Source: Mycobacterium scrofulaceum (GTDB lineage Bacteria > Actinomycetota > Actinomycetes > Mycobacteriales > Mycobacteriaceae). From it: a stretch of DNA of 64,000 nt. The stretch covers positions 149,741-213,740 of the forward strand of contig NZ_LZJW01000019.1 of NCBI RefSeq assembly GCF_001667885.1. The letters are read 5' to 3'. The translations under genes were made by a program, and so were the position numbers. Below are positions 27,997-38,969 of the stretch, piece after piece. A model generated the notes under the pieces. It searched no databases and was not told the DNA's origin. It saw only the letters and a list, made by a program, of their open reading frames with translations. Numbering within the stretch: position 1 is the first letter of the stretch; each line of letters starts with the position of its first letter.

Positions 27997-30900
27997 TCAG
28001 CTCCGAACCTCCCGCAGTCTGGCAATCCAGGCCCGGGTGTCCGCGGGGTCGATGACGTCGTCGAGTTCGAATGTGGTGGCCGCGCGTAGCGCCTTGCCGT
28101 GCTCGTAGGCCGCGGCCACCAGCTTGTCGAACAGTTCCTGGCGCCGAGCTGGGTCGGCCTCGGCGGCCAGCTCCTTGCTGAACCCGAGGCGGACGGCGCC
28201 CTCCAGGCCCATCCCGCCGATCTCGCCGGTCGGCCAGGCGACGGTGAATTGCGGTGCCCGGAAGGACCCGCCGGCCATCGCCATCGCGCCGAGCCCGTAT
28301 CCCTTGCGCAAAATGATCATCCCGACCGGCACGGTCAGCCGCGCGCCCAGCACGAACATCCGCCCGAACCGGCGGACGGCCGCGTCCTTCTCGGCGTCGG
28401 GGCCGACCATGAAGCCGGGGGTGTCGCACAGCGAAATCACCGGCAGCCGAAACGATTCGCACAAAGTGAGGAAGTCGCCGGCCTTGTCGGCCGCCTCGGC
28501 ATCGATAGCGCCGCCGAGGTGGTGGGTGCTGTTGGCGATCAGCCCGTAGGCCGCGCCCTCGACGCGGACCAACGCGGTGACGATGCCGACGCCGTAGTCC
28601 GGCCGCAGCTCCAGCACGGAGCCGGTATCGACGATCGCGTCGATCGCCCGGTGCACGTCGTAGGCGCGTAACCGGTTCTGCGGCACCACATGCCGGGCCA
28701 ACCGCGGGTCCGGCGCCGCCCAGTCGTCCACGCCGCCCTGGAAATAGGCCAGATACTGTTTGGCCAACGACACCGCGTGCGCCTCGTCGCGGGCGACCAG
28801 GCCGACGACGCCGTTGCGGCGCTGGACGCCGATAGGCCCGATCGCCTCCGGCGGATACACCCCGAGCCCGCCGCCCTCGATCATGGCGGGCCCACCCATC
28901 CCGATGTTGGCGTCCGGGGTCGCGATGATCACGTCACACACCCCTGCCAGCGCGGCGTTTCCGGCGAAGCAGCGGCCCGACACGATCGAAATCAGCGGCA
29001 CCCGACCGCTCAGCGCGGCCAGCATCCGGAAGGTCGGAACGTCCAGGCCGGCGGCGCCGCCGACGTCGGTGTCCCCCGGCCGCCCACCGCCGCCCTCGGC
29101 GAACAGCACCACCGGCAACCGTTTTCGGGCGGCCAGGTCGAACGCGCGGTCGGTCTTGGCGTGGTTGCGCATGCCCTGGGTGCCGGCCAGCACGGTGTAG
29201 TCGTAGGACACCACGACGGCCTCGGCCGCCGCTGGGCCGAAGCGGTCCGCGCCGATCGTGGCCAGCCCGGCGATCAGGCCGTCGGCCGGCGTGTTGGCGA
29301 TGAGGTCGTCTTCCGAGCGGCGACTGCGCTGCGCGGCAATGGCCAGCGCGCCGTATTCGACGAAGCTGCCGGGGTCGATCAGGTCGGCGACGTTCTCCCG
29401 CGCGGTCCGCCGACCTTGCTTGTGCCGCTTGGCAACCGCGGCCTCGCGGCCCTCGTCGAGGGTGAAGAGATGCCTCCTGCGCACCTCGTCGAGGTCGGCG
29501 CGCGGCCGGTCGAGATCCGTGGCATCGGCTGCGGACTCGCCCCCCTGGCCCTCGCCGGTGCGCGAGAACACCAGCAACGGGTCGCCGGTTCCCACCACCT
29601 GCCCGGGCGCCACCAGCGCGCGGACCGTCCGAAGCGCGTCGGGTGCGGCGAGCACGTGCTGCATCTTCATCGCTTCGAGGACGACGAGCTGGCTGCCCGC
29701 GCTGACGTGGACGCCCTCGGGCGCCACCTCGATCACGGTGCCCGCCAACTGGGCGCGCAGCACGTCCTCGCCGGGATACAGCTCGACCGGCGCGGCGGGG
29801 ACCTCCTGCCGGTGCGACGCCGCGGCCGAGGCGAGCTCGGGCAGCGTCTGGTCGAGGAAACCCGTGCTCACCCAACCGGATTCGACCTGCGGATGGGACA
29901 GCAGCTCGCGCAGGAAGTCGATGTTGGTGCGGACGCCCTCGATGCCGAACTCCCCCAGGGCGGTGCGGGCCTTACGCAGCACCGCCCGCGGCGACAACCC
30001 GTGTACGTGGGCGACGACCTTCGCCAGCAGTGAGTCGTAGTGCGGGCTGACGACGAGTCCGGCCCGGCCGTAGGTGTCCACGCGGATCCCCGGCCCGCTC
30101 GGCGGCGAGAACGCGCTGATGGTGCCGGCCGCGGGCACGACCGACAAGTCCGCGGCGAACGTCTCCATGTTCACCCTGGCCTGAATCGCGATGCCGCGGT
30201 GGGCGGCGGGCTCGCCCATGACTTCGTTGCCGTCGGAGGCGATTCCGGCCGGTAGCCCGAGCTGGTAGAAGGATGCGCCTCCGGCGATCGCCAGCTGGAC
30301 TGCGACCAGGTCGAACCCGGTCGTTTCCTCAGTGACGGTGTGCTCGACCTGGATTCTCGGGTTGACCTCGAGAAACACGAACTCCTCACCGGCCACCAGG
30401 AATTCGACCGTGGCCAGTCCGCGCAGACCGACTCGCGCGCACAACCGGGCCGCAGCCCGGTGCACGTCATGCCGGAGCCCATCGGAAATCCCTTGGGCGG
30501 GCGCGATTTCGACGATTTTCTGGTAACGCCGCTGGATGCTGCAGTCGCGGTCGCCGAGCGCGAGCGCGCGTGTCTGGTGCCCCGCCGGCGCGGCGACCAC
30601 CTGCACCTCGATGTGCCGCGCGCCGTCGAGGCGCGCCTCGGCGAACAGTGAAGGATCCCCGAAGCCCAGTTGCGCCTCCGCGGCGCACTGTTGGTACGCG
30701 CCGCCGATCTCGTCGGCGCTGCGCACCGTGCGCATGCCCCGGCCGCCCCCGCCGGCCAGCGCCTTGATCATGATGGCGCCGCCCTGTGCCGCGAAGAACG
30801 CCTCGACGTCCGCGACGGTGCTCGGCCCGTCGGTCGCCGGCAATACCGGCACCCCGGCCGCGACGGCCGCGCGGCGGGCGGAAGACTTGTTGCCCACGAG

Positions 30901-31230
30901 TTCGAGCACGTCGGCGTCCGGTCCGACGAACGTGTGCCCGGCGCCGGCGCACGCCCGCGCGAAATCGGCGTTCTCGCTGAGGAATCCGTAACCCGGGTGA
31001 ATCAGCTCGGCGCCGGAGCTTTTCGCCGCCGCCAGCACGGCGGCCTGGTCCAGGTAGGCCCGCGGTCCGGCGCCGGGAAGGCCGATCGCTTCGTCCGCCG
31101 CGTGCACGTGCGGAGTCTCGGCATCGTCCTCGGCGTAAACCGCGACGGTGCGGACGCCCAATTCGACTGCGGTGCGGATGATTCGGAGCGCGATCTCGCC
31201 GCGATTGGCGACCAGCACCGTCGCGCTCAT
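27997..31230 (-). CDS. single-chain acyl-CoA carboxylase (LCC-type)
   Basis: A 1077-aa biotin enzyme with all activities in one chain. Biotin carboxylase occupies about residues 1-460 (GGGGRGMR at 160-167, EVNPRIQVEHTVTE at 288-301). The biotinyl domain lies at about 490-556 with EAMKMQ and biotinyl Lys522. Carboxyltransferase spans about 575-1077, with the acyl-CoA pocket GGGGRPGDTDV and the oxyanion parts FAGNAALAG and AMAMAGGSF. Size and order resemble the hexameric long-chain acyl-CoA carboxylase described from M. avium subsp. paratuberculosis. The ATG at 31230 overlaps the ligase stop. Substrate preference is inferred. Confidence 0.93.
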   Translation of the reverse strand: MSATVLVANRGEIALRIIRTAVELGVRTVAVYAEDDAETPHVHAADEAIGLPGAGPRAYLDQAAVLAAAKSSGAELIHPGYGFLSENADFARACAGAGHTFVGPDADVLELVGNKSSARRAAVAAGVPVLPATDGPSTVADVEAFFAAQGGAIMIKALAGGGGRGMRTVRSADEIGGAYQQCAAEAQLGFGDPSLFAEARLDGARHIEVQVVAAPAGHQTRALALGDRDCSIQRRYQKIVEIAPAQGISDGLRHDVHRAAARLCARVGLRGLATVEFLVAGEEFVFLEVNPRIQVEHTVTEETTGFDLVAVQLAIAGGASFYQLGLPAGIASDGNEVMGEPAAHRGIAIQARVNMETFAADLSVVPAAGTISAFSPPSGPGIRVDTYGRAGLVVSPHYDSLLAKVVAHVHGLSPRAVLRKARTALGEFGIEGVRTNIDFLRELLSHPQVESGWVSTGFLDQTLPELASAAASHRQEVPAAPVELYPGEDVLRAQLAGTVIEVAPEGVHVSAGSQLVVLEAMKMQHVLAAPDALRTVRALVAPGQVVGTGDPLLVFSRTGEGQGGESAADATDLDRPRADLDEVRRRHLFTLDEGREAAVAKRHKQGRRTARENVADLIDPGSFVEYGALAIAAQRSRRSEDDLIANTPADGLIAGLATIGADRFGPAAAEAVVVSYDYTVLAGTQGMRNHAKTDRAFDLAARKRLPVVLFAEGGGGRPGDTDVGGAAGLDVPTFRMLAALSGRVPLISIVSGRCFAGNAALAGVCDVIIATPDANIGMGGPAMIEGGGLGVYPPEAIGPIGVQRRNGVVGLVARDEAHAVSLAKQYLAYFQGGVDDWAAPDPRLARHVVPQNRLRAYDVHRAIDAIVDTGSVLELRPDYGVGIVTALVRVEGAAYGLIANSTHHLGGAIDAEAADKAGDFLTLCESFRLPVISLCDTPGFMVGPDAEKDAAVRRFGRMFVLGARLTVPVGMIILRKGYGLGAMAMAGGSFRAPQFTVAWPTGEIGGMGLEGAVRLGFSKELAAEADPARRQELFDKLVAAAYEHGKALRAATTFELDDVIDPADTRAWIARLREVRS

Positions 31231-32762
31231 CGCAGCGGTTCCCCCCAGCGGACCTGCTCGCAGAGTTTGCCCTTGAGCAGCTTGCCGCCGGCGTTGCGCG
31301 GCAGCGCGCTGTCGACCACCGTGACGTACTGGGGAACCTTGAAGTCCGCGAGTTGTTCGCGGCAGTGCTCGAGCACCGCAGGCACGTCGATGTCGTCCGA
31401 CCCGCCGAACAGCACCGCGCCCACCTTCTCGCCCATGACGTCGTCGGGAACCGCCAGCACGCACGCGTCCGCGACATGGGGCGCGGCCAGCAGCACGGCT
31501 TCCACTTCGACGCTGGAGACGTTCTCACCGCCGCGGTTGATGATGTCCTTGAGCCGGTCGACGATGTGCACGCGGCCCGCCTCGTCGACGCGCACGACAT
31601 CGCCGGTATGCAGCCAGCCGTCCACGATGGTCGCCGCGGTCGCCTCCGGCCGGTTCCAGTAGCCGGCGGTGATGTTCGCGCCGCGCACCACCAGCTCGCC
31701 GACGCCGTGCTCGTCGCCGCCGAACGGATTCAGGCCGAGATCGACGGACGGGACCGCGTACCCGACCGAGTCGGCGTGCTCGACGGCCTCCCGGCTCGGC
31801 AGCACCGTCATCAGCGAGGCCGACTCGGTCATGCCGTAGCCATTGAAGACCGTGGCTTGCGGAAAGGCGTTCTTCACCGAACGCACCAGCGACGGGGCGA
31901 TCGGGGCGCCGCCGTAACCCACCCAACGCACACCGGAGACGTCGGCGTCGGCAAAGCCATTGTGCCGCAACATCAGTGCGTAGACGGCCGGGACGGTGAC
32001 CATGACAGAGATGCGCTCGGCGGTCAGCGTGTCGATCAACCCGTCCAGGCTGAGGGCGGGCATGATCACCGACGCCCCGCCCAACCGGGTTGCGGCCAGC
32101 AGCTGGGAGTTGCAACCGGTCACGTGGAACAGCGGCACCGAAATGAGCGTGCGCATGGCTTCGCCGAGGTCGCGCGGCTGGTCGAGACAGCGAATCGCGT
32201 TCTCGGTGTTGGTCAGGAAGGCTTCGTGGGTCGTCGGGACGCCCTTGGGATGGCCGGTGGTGCCCGACGTGTAAAACAGCGCGGCCACATCGGAGCGGCC
32301 CCGCCCCTCCGTCACATAGGGCGAGCCGTCGGGCAGCGGGGTATCGGCCGCCAGGTCCAGCGTCGCCCCGGAGTCGCCGAGCACGAAGTCGACCTCCGGT
32401 TGCGCCGAGCGCGTATTGATGGCCACCGCAACGCCCCCGGCCATCACGATGCCCCAGAACGCCAGCACCCAGTCGATGCCTGCGGGGTAACGCACCGCGA
32501 CACGATCACCGGGCCGCAGCCCGCCCGCGCGCAGTCCACCGGCGACACGCGCCGCGCGGTCCCAGAGCTGAAGGTAGGTCAGTCGGCCGGCGCCGAGCTC
32601 GACCACCGCCTCGCTGTCCGGGCGCCGATCGACCTGCTCGGCGAGCATGTCCAGCAGCGTGGCGGGCAGATCTTCGTAGTGCGGGACGCCGTCGGCGTCG
32701 CGGGTCACGCCTGTCGTCGCGAACGGATTGTGGTCGCGCGGAATTTCGATCACTGGAGGCAT
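31227..32762 (-). CDS. acyl-CoA synthetase (FadD-like)
   Basis: A 511-aa member of the adenylate-forming ANL family. The P-loop-like motif is LFYTSGTTGHPKGVPTTH (about residues 165-182). The A5 motif is FNGYGMTES (near residue 311), A7 is HTGDVVRVDEAG, and A8/A10 end in LPRNAGGKLLKGKL with the catalytic Lys. It activates a fatty or carboxylic acid to its CoA ester, presumably to feed the carboxylase to which it is coupled by an ATGA overlap. It is divergent from the thioesterase gene, with only about 30 bases between. Confidence 0.92.
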   Translation of the reverse strand: MPPVIEIPRDHNPFATTGVTRDADGVPHYEDLPATLLDMLAEQVDRRPDSEAVVELGAGRLTYLQLWDRAARVAGGLRAGGLRPGDRVAVRYPAGIDWVLAFWGIVMAGGVAVAINTRSAQPEVDFVLGDSGATLDLAADTPLPDGSPYVTEGRGRSDVAALFYTSGTTGHPKGVPTTHEAFLTNTENAIRCLDQPRDLGEAMRTLISVPLFHVTGCNSQLLAATRLGGASVIMPALSLDGLIDTLTAERISVMVTVPAVYALMLRHNGFADADVSGVRWVGYGGAPIAPSLVRSVKNAFPQATVFNGYGMTESASLMTVLPSREAVEHADSVGYAVPSVDLGLNPFGGDEHGVGELVVRGANITAGYWNRPEATAATIVDGWLHTGDVVRVDEAGRVHIVDRLKDIINRGGENVSSVEVEAVLLAAPHVADACVLAVPDDVMGEKVGAVLFGGSDDIDVPAVLEHCREQLADFKVPQYVTVVDSALPRNAGGKLLKGKLCEQVRWGEPLR

Positions 32763-32794
32763 GCCCGGTCCTTACTATCCGGTGTCCTATCGTG

Positions 32795-33634
32795 ATGGCC
32801 GTGACGGTCGACGATTCCGCCATCATGCCCGAGGCGTTCTTCACTGTCGACGGCGACTCCTACGTGCCGGGCCCGCTGACCCGGGGACCGTGGGGCGCCG
32901 CGATGGGCGGCCAGAATGTCGGCGGTCTGTTGGGTTGGGGCATAGAGCAATCCGGCATCGAGCCCGACTTTCAGCCGGCCCGCCTGACGGTCGACCTGCT
33001 CCGCCCGGCGTTGCTCGAGCCGGTGCAGATCCGGACCTCTGTGCAGCGGGAAGGCCGGCGGATCAAGCTTGTCGACGGCGCGCTGGTGCAGAACGGCAAC
33101 ACCGTCGCGCGGGCCAGCGCACTGTTCCTGCGCCGAGGGGAACATCCCGACGGGACGGTGTGGTCGGCACCCCTGGCCATGCCGCCGCTGCCGGCCGATT
33201 CCGGCGGATTCCCGGCCGACATGCCGTTTCTGATTTGGGGCTACGGGGCCACCACCGCGGGCAGCCCGGGCATCGCGGCCGGCGAGTGGGAGCAGTCCCA
33301 TTCCCAGAAGTTCGCGTGGACAAGGATCTTTCGCCCGATGGTCCAGGGCTACGCCCTGACCCCGTTCACCCGGCTGGCTTTCGCCGGTGACATCACGAGT
33401 TCGCTGACCCATTGGGGCACTGGCGGATTGCGTTACATCAATGCGGACTACACCGTCACCGCCAGCCGCTTGCCCGACGGCGAATTCCTGGGGCTGGCGG
33501 CGCAAAGCCATTACGGCGCGGCCGGGGTGGCCACCGGCGCCGCCACGCTGTTCGATCGGCACGGTCCGATCGGCACCAGCTCGGCGCTGGCCCTGGCCCA
33601 GCCGGCCGAGGCGTTCAAGCCGACCCACACCTAG
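32795..33634 (+). CDS. acyl-CoA thioesterase, double hotdog
   Basis: A protein of about 279 aa resembling mycobacterial thioesterase-family (4HBT_3, TesB-like) proteins, with two hotdog halves. Features are GPWGAAMGGQNVGGLLGWGIEQ near residue 30, the DLLRP segment near residue 66, and WTRIF and LTHWG in the second half. It would release CoA from acyl-CoAs of the neighbouring pathway. GTG at 32792 is an equally possible start one codon earlier. TACTAT at 32773-32778 may be its -10. It ends 5 bases from the convergent FMN-reductase-like gene. Confidence 0.82.
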   Translation: MAVTVDDSAIMPEAFFTVDGDSYVPGPLTRGPWGAAMGGQNVGGLLGWGIEQSGIEPDFQPARLTVDLLRPALLEPVQIRTSVQREGRRIKLVDGALVQNGNTVARASALFLRRGEHPDGTVWSAPLAMPPLPADSGGFPADMPFLIWGYGATTAGSPGIAAGEWEQSHSQKFAWTRIFRPMVQGYALTPFTRLAFAGDITSSLTHWGTGGLRYINADYTVTASRLPDGEFLGLAAQSHYGAAGVATGAATLFDRHGPIGTSSALALAQPAEAFKPTHT

Positions 33635-33639
33635 ATGGC

Positions 33640-34095
33640 TCATTCCATCAGCTGGGCAGCGACCGTCGCGCCGAGTTCCCAACAGGCCTGCAGGTCGACC
33701 CCGTCCGGTTTGCCCGAAACCAGCACGGTCGCTGCGGCTTTGGTCCAGCCGAGCCCGGTGGTGATGGACATGACGCCGCGCTCGGCGCCCTCGGTGCCCT
33801 CGTTGCCGTGCAGGTACAGGCCGAACGGGCGCCCGCGCGTCGAGTCGAGCAGCTGGTAATAGGCGCAGTCGAAGGCGTGCTTGAGCGCACCGCTCATGTA
33901 GCCCAGGTTCGCCGGGCTGCCCAGCACGTAGCCGTCGGCCGCCAGCATTTCGGCCGGGGACACGGTGAGCGCCGGCCGACGCAGGACCTCGACGCCCTCG
34001 ATCTCGGGGTCGGTAGCCCCGGAGACGACGGCCTCGAACATCTCGTGGCAGTGCGGTGACGGTGTGTGGTGAACGATGAGCAGCGTCTTACTCAC
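33640..34095 (-). CDS. flavodoxin-like NAD(P)H-dependent reductase (Rv2771c)
   Basis: A 151-aa flavodoxin-fold protein, homologous to Rv2771c. The FMN phosphate-binding start is LLIVHHTPSPH, followed by YVLGSPANLGYMSGALKHAFD (about residues 58-78) and a conserved YLHGNEG. A single-domain cytosolic NAD(P)H:FMN or quinone reductase is likely. The GTG at 34095 overlaps the stop of the upstream gene as GTGA, and both lie downstream of dapB, as in M. tuberculosis. Confidence 0.9.
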   Translation of the reverse strand: MSKTLLIVHHTPSPHCHEMFEAVVSGATDPEIEGVEVLRRPALTVSPAEMLAADGYVLGSPANLGYMSGALKHAFDCAYYQLLDSTRGRPFGLYLHGNEGTEGAERGVMSITTGLGWTKAAATVLVSGKPDGVDLQACWELGATVAAQLME

Positions 34096-34547
34096 CGGCG
34101 GTCCTGCAGTTCCAGGGCCGTCTTCATGGCTTCCCGCGCCCGGCGGCGGTCCCCCGCGTAGTCGTAGGCGCGGGCCAGCCGGTACCAGCGTCGCCAGTCG
34201 TCGGGGTGGTCTTCGACTTCGGTGCGCACGGAGGCGAACAGCGCGTCGGCGGCGGCGCGTTCGATGCGGCCCGACGCCCGCCGTGGCAACGCGCTGGTGT
34301 CGAGCTCCATGCCTTCGGCCGCAATGAGATTGGCGAGCTTCTGGTGTGCGAACCCGAACCGCAGGGTCGCCACCATGGCCCACAGCCCGATCAGCGGCAT
34401 GATCAACACGGCCAGGCCCAGCCCCACCGCGGCGGCCCGTCCCGACGCGATCATCGCGACGGCCATCCGCCCCAGTAGCACGAAGTACACCAGCATCGCC
34501 ACGCACAGGAACGCGATCAGCAATTGGGTGCGCAGGGCGGCGTTCAT
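34092..34547 (-). CDS. membrane protein with TPR-like tail (Rv2772c)
   Basis: A 151-aa protein homologous to Rv2772c. Two hydrophobic segments (about residues 8-30 and 38-62) are followed by a soluble helical domain. The end of that domain (WRRWYRLARAYDYAGDRRRAREAMKTALEL) looks like one tetratricopeptide repeat. The function is unknown. It lies 7 bases after dapB and overlaps the reductase gene downstream, so dapB, this gene and the reductase probably share a transcript. Confidence 0.87.
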   Translation of the reverse strand: MNAALRTQLLIAFLCVAMLVYFVLLGRMAVAMIASGRAAAVGLGLAVLIMPLIGLWAMVATLRFGFAHQKLANLIAAEGMELDTSALPRRASGRIERAAADALFASVRTEVEDHPDDWRRWYRLARAYDYAGDRRRAREAMKTALELQDRR

Positions 34548-34554
34548 TGCGGGG

Positions 34555-36743
<2,189 letters not shown>

Positions 36744-36752
36744 CCCGAGCGC

Positions 36753-37841
36753 TTACCGCTTGAACCGCCCCGCGAATCCGCGTAGCGGCAGGTCGGCGCT
36801 GGTGATGAGCCCCGGCGGCGCCGCCACGACCGACTTGATGGCCGCGAGCGCGGGCATGCCGGTGACGGTCATGCCGATGGAGGCGAAGTTGTCCGGGTTC
36901 GACAGGTCCACGCCGGGTTTGGGGAAGATCATGTGCTTGTTGTAGATGCACGGGTCACCCTTGATCTGAGTGATGTAGCAGCCCTTGATATTCCAGCTCG
37001 GGTCGGTGTGCGGCGTCATCTGCCACTCCAGGTGCGTTTCGACTCTGGGCACCCCGTCCACCATGCCCTGGTACTTGATGTAGTTGCCGCCCAGCGAGCC
37101 CTTGGGCAGCGTGTACCAGCCCAGGTCGACATCCTTGGTGCAGGCGCCCAGCTCGTAACTGAACTTGACCTCGTCCAACGGCAGGTCGAAGCAGTCCGCC
37201 ATCATCAGCACGCTGTCGGCGAATACCCGGGTGTACTTCTCCAGCTTCGCGGGGATCTCCGGATCGTCGACCGGCTGGCCGTAGCCCACCTCGATCCAGG
37301 TGTCCTTCGAGTGGTGGCATGACACGTCGACGGATTCGATCGTGGTGACGTTCTCGATGTCGGCGACGTCGGCCGAGCACACCACGCCGAGTATCTGGTT
37401 CAGGCCCGGGTTCATTCCCGTCCCGTAGAACGTCGCGCCGCCCTTTTCACAAGCCTCGGCCAGCAGTTGGCTCACCGGCTTGCCCGACGGGTGCGGGTGG
37501 TTCTTGTCGCGGTGCCAGCCGGTGATCCAGTCGGCGGTGGTCACGATGTCGATGCCCGCCTCGAGCACCTGCACGTACAGGTCCTCGTCGGGGAACACGC
37601 CGTGGAACGTGAGCACGTCGGGCTTGGCGGCGATGATCTCCTCGATGGAGCCGGTGAACTTCACCCCGTTGGGTGATGCGCCGGCAAACTCACCGGTGTC
37701 CTTGCCGACCTTCTCGGGCGAATAGCAATGCACGCCAACGAGTTCGAGATCGGGATAGGTGGCGATCCGCTTGATCATCTCCGAACCGACGTTTCCGCTT
37801 CCGACCTGGAAGACGCGAATCGGGCCAGCGGGTGCATTCAT
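36753..37841 (-). CDS. DapB-like NAD(P)-dependent dehydrogenase
   Basis: A 362-aa Rossmann-fold oxidoreductase whose N-terminus (IRVFQVGSGNVGSEMIKRI) is like dihydrodipicolinate reductases and 2,4-diaminopentanoate dehydrogenase-like enzymes. The rest contains GTGMNPGLNQILGVV (near residue 140) and a C-terminal part specific to this group. It is not a second lysine-pathway DapB, being over 100 residues longer and without the HHxxK motif. The ATG overlaps the Rieske gene stop (ATGA), so it acts in the same pathway. The substrate is unknown. Confidence 0.82.
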   Translation of the reverse strand: MNAPAGPIRVFQVGSGNVGSEMIKRIATYPDLELVGVHCYSPEKVGKDTGEFAGASPNGVKFTGSIEEIIAAKPDVLTFHGVFPDEDLYVQVLEAGIDIVTTADWITGWHRDKNHPHPSGKPVSQLLAEACEKGGATFYGTGMNPGLNQILGVVCSADVADIENVTTIESVDVSCHHSKDTWIEVGYGQPVDDPEIPAKLEKYTRVFADSVLMMADCFDLPLDEVKFSYELGACTKDVDLGWYTLPKGSLGGNYIKYQGMVDGVPRVETHLEWQMTPHTDPSWNIKGCYITQIKGDPCIYNKHMIFPKPGVDLSNPDNFASIGMTVTGMPALAAIKSVVAAPPGLITSADLPLRGFAGRFKR

Positions 37842-38872
37842 TCCATCGAGCCTTTCTCAGCTGCTGCGTAAACCTCGGCGGCGCTGCCACCGATACCATC
37901 GGGATAGAACTGCTTGGCCCACTTGCGGATAGCGGTGAAGCCCTCGTACTCGTCGGTGGCCAGCGCCGGCGGGTCGGAGTAGCGCTGGTGCTGCCAGATG
38001 TCGATGTCCTGCTCGAACTGCCGAATCACCTCGCGACCGAACTCGGCCGCCTTGCGCTCGGCCCGGTCCGGATCTTTGCCGGGGGTGCGGCCGATGTAGA
38101 CCATGAACCGGACATCGGAGGTGTACTCGTCGACCGGCGTGACCGCGGAGATGGTGCGGTTGTCGATCATCCCCCAGCTCTTGGTCACCGCGATGCCCAG
38201 GCCGCCGTTGACGGCCTCGACGCCGCTGTTGACGTCCTCGATCTTCTGCCCGTGGTCACCCTCGAACGTGATGGTGAAGTCGACGAACGACACCGGCTTG
38301 GCAAAGTCATGCCGGGTGAATACCGGCACGATGGGCGTGTTGTGCACGAACTTGAAATGCGCGAAGTCGACGCCGTTTTCCAGCACGTACTGCGGATGCA
38401 GCTCCAGGGCCGGCCGGTACAACCGCTGCTGCGGGTAGTAGTCGTCGGCGCCGCTGCCATCGTGAAACGCGCCGAACACATCGGGTGCCTCGAAGTACGG
38501 CTCCCGGCGCTCGACGTCGTGCCAGATGTAGACCGACGAGTTGCGTTCCACCACGGGGTAGGTGCGGATGCGCCGGCCACGGTTGGGCCGATCCTGGTAG
38601 GGGATGCAGACGTTGCGGCCCTCCTGGCTCCACTGCCACCCATGGAAGGGGCACTGCAGGATTTCGCCGACGACCTTGCCGCCGTACCCCAGGTGCGCGC
38701 CGAGGTGTTCGCAGTACGCGTTCATGACGGTGAGCTGTCCGGACTCGGCCCGCCAGGCGACCATTTCCTGGCCGAAGTACTTCATCTTGTGCACGTCGCC
38801 GACACCGATCTCGTCGGACCAGGCGACCTGGAACCAGCCGGTCGGTTTCATCGACAAGGGCGGCTTAGCCAT
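37838..38872 (-). CDS. Rieske non-haem oxygenase, KshA-like
   Basis: A 344-aa terminal oxygenase component related to KshA (3-ketosteroid 9-alpha-hydroxylase oxygenase). The Rieske centre is CEHLGAHL...CPFHGWQW (about residues 53-82), the Cys-His/Cys-His ligand pattern. The mononuclear iron site is expected around VDFAHFKFVH (near residue 180). An electron-transfer reductase partner is not in the window. AAGGAGGG precedes the ATG. It forms an operon with the DapB-like gene and is divergent from a TetR regulator, suggesting an inducible catabolic unit for a steroid- or terpenoid-like substrate. Confidence 0.9.
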   Translation of the reverse strand: MAKPPLSMKPTGWFQVAWSDEIGVGDVHKMKYFGQEMVAWRAESGQLTVMNAYCEHLGAHLGYGGKVVGEILQCPFHGWQWSQEGRNVCIPYQDRPNRGRRIRTYPVVERNSSVYIWHDVERREPYFEAPDVFGAFHDGSGADDYYPQQRLYRPALELHPQYVLENGVDFAHFKFVHNTPIVPVFTRHDFAKPVSFVDFTITFEGDHGQKIEDVNSGVEAVNGGLGIAVTKSWGMIDNRTISAVTPVDEYTSDVRFMVYIGRTPGKDPDRAERKAAEFGREVIRQFEQDIDIWQHQRYSDPPALATDEYEGFTAIRKWAKQFYPDGIGGSAAEVYAAAEKGSME

Positions 38873-38894
38873 GCGGGATCCCTCCTTGCACCGA

Positions 38895-38963
38895 ATGATA
38901 GGCCGGGCCGACAAGAAATCAAAGTACCCTCTATGAAACTTCTGGCGCGCTGCGCGATAGGCT
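38895..38963. promoter_or_regulatory. divergent promoters of Rieske operon and tetR
   Basis: The minus strand has TTGATT (38917-38922), 16 bases, then TATCAT (38895-38900), a good SigA promoter for the Rieske operon. The plus strand has TAGGCT (38958-38963) at exactly -12 to -7 of the tetR ATG. Between them, AAGT-N12-ACTT (38922-38941) is a weak imperfect palindrome that could hold the TetR operator. Confidence 0.5.
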
Positions 38964-38969
38964 CGGCAA

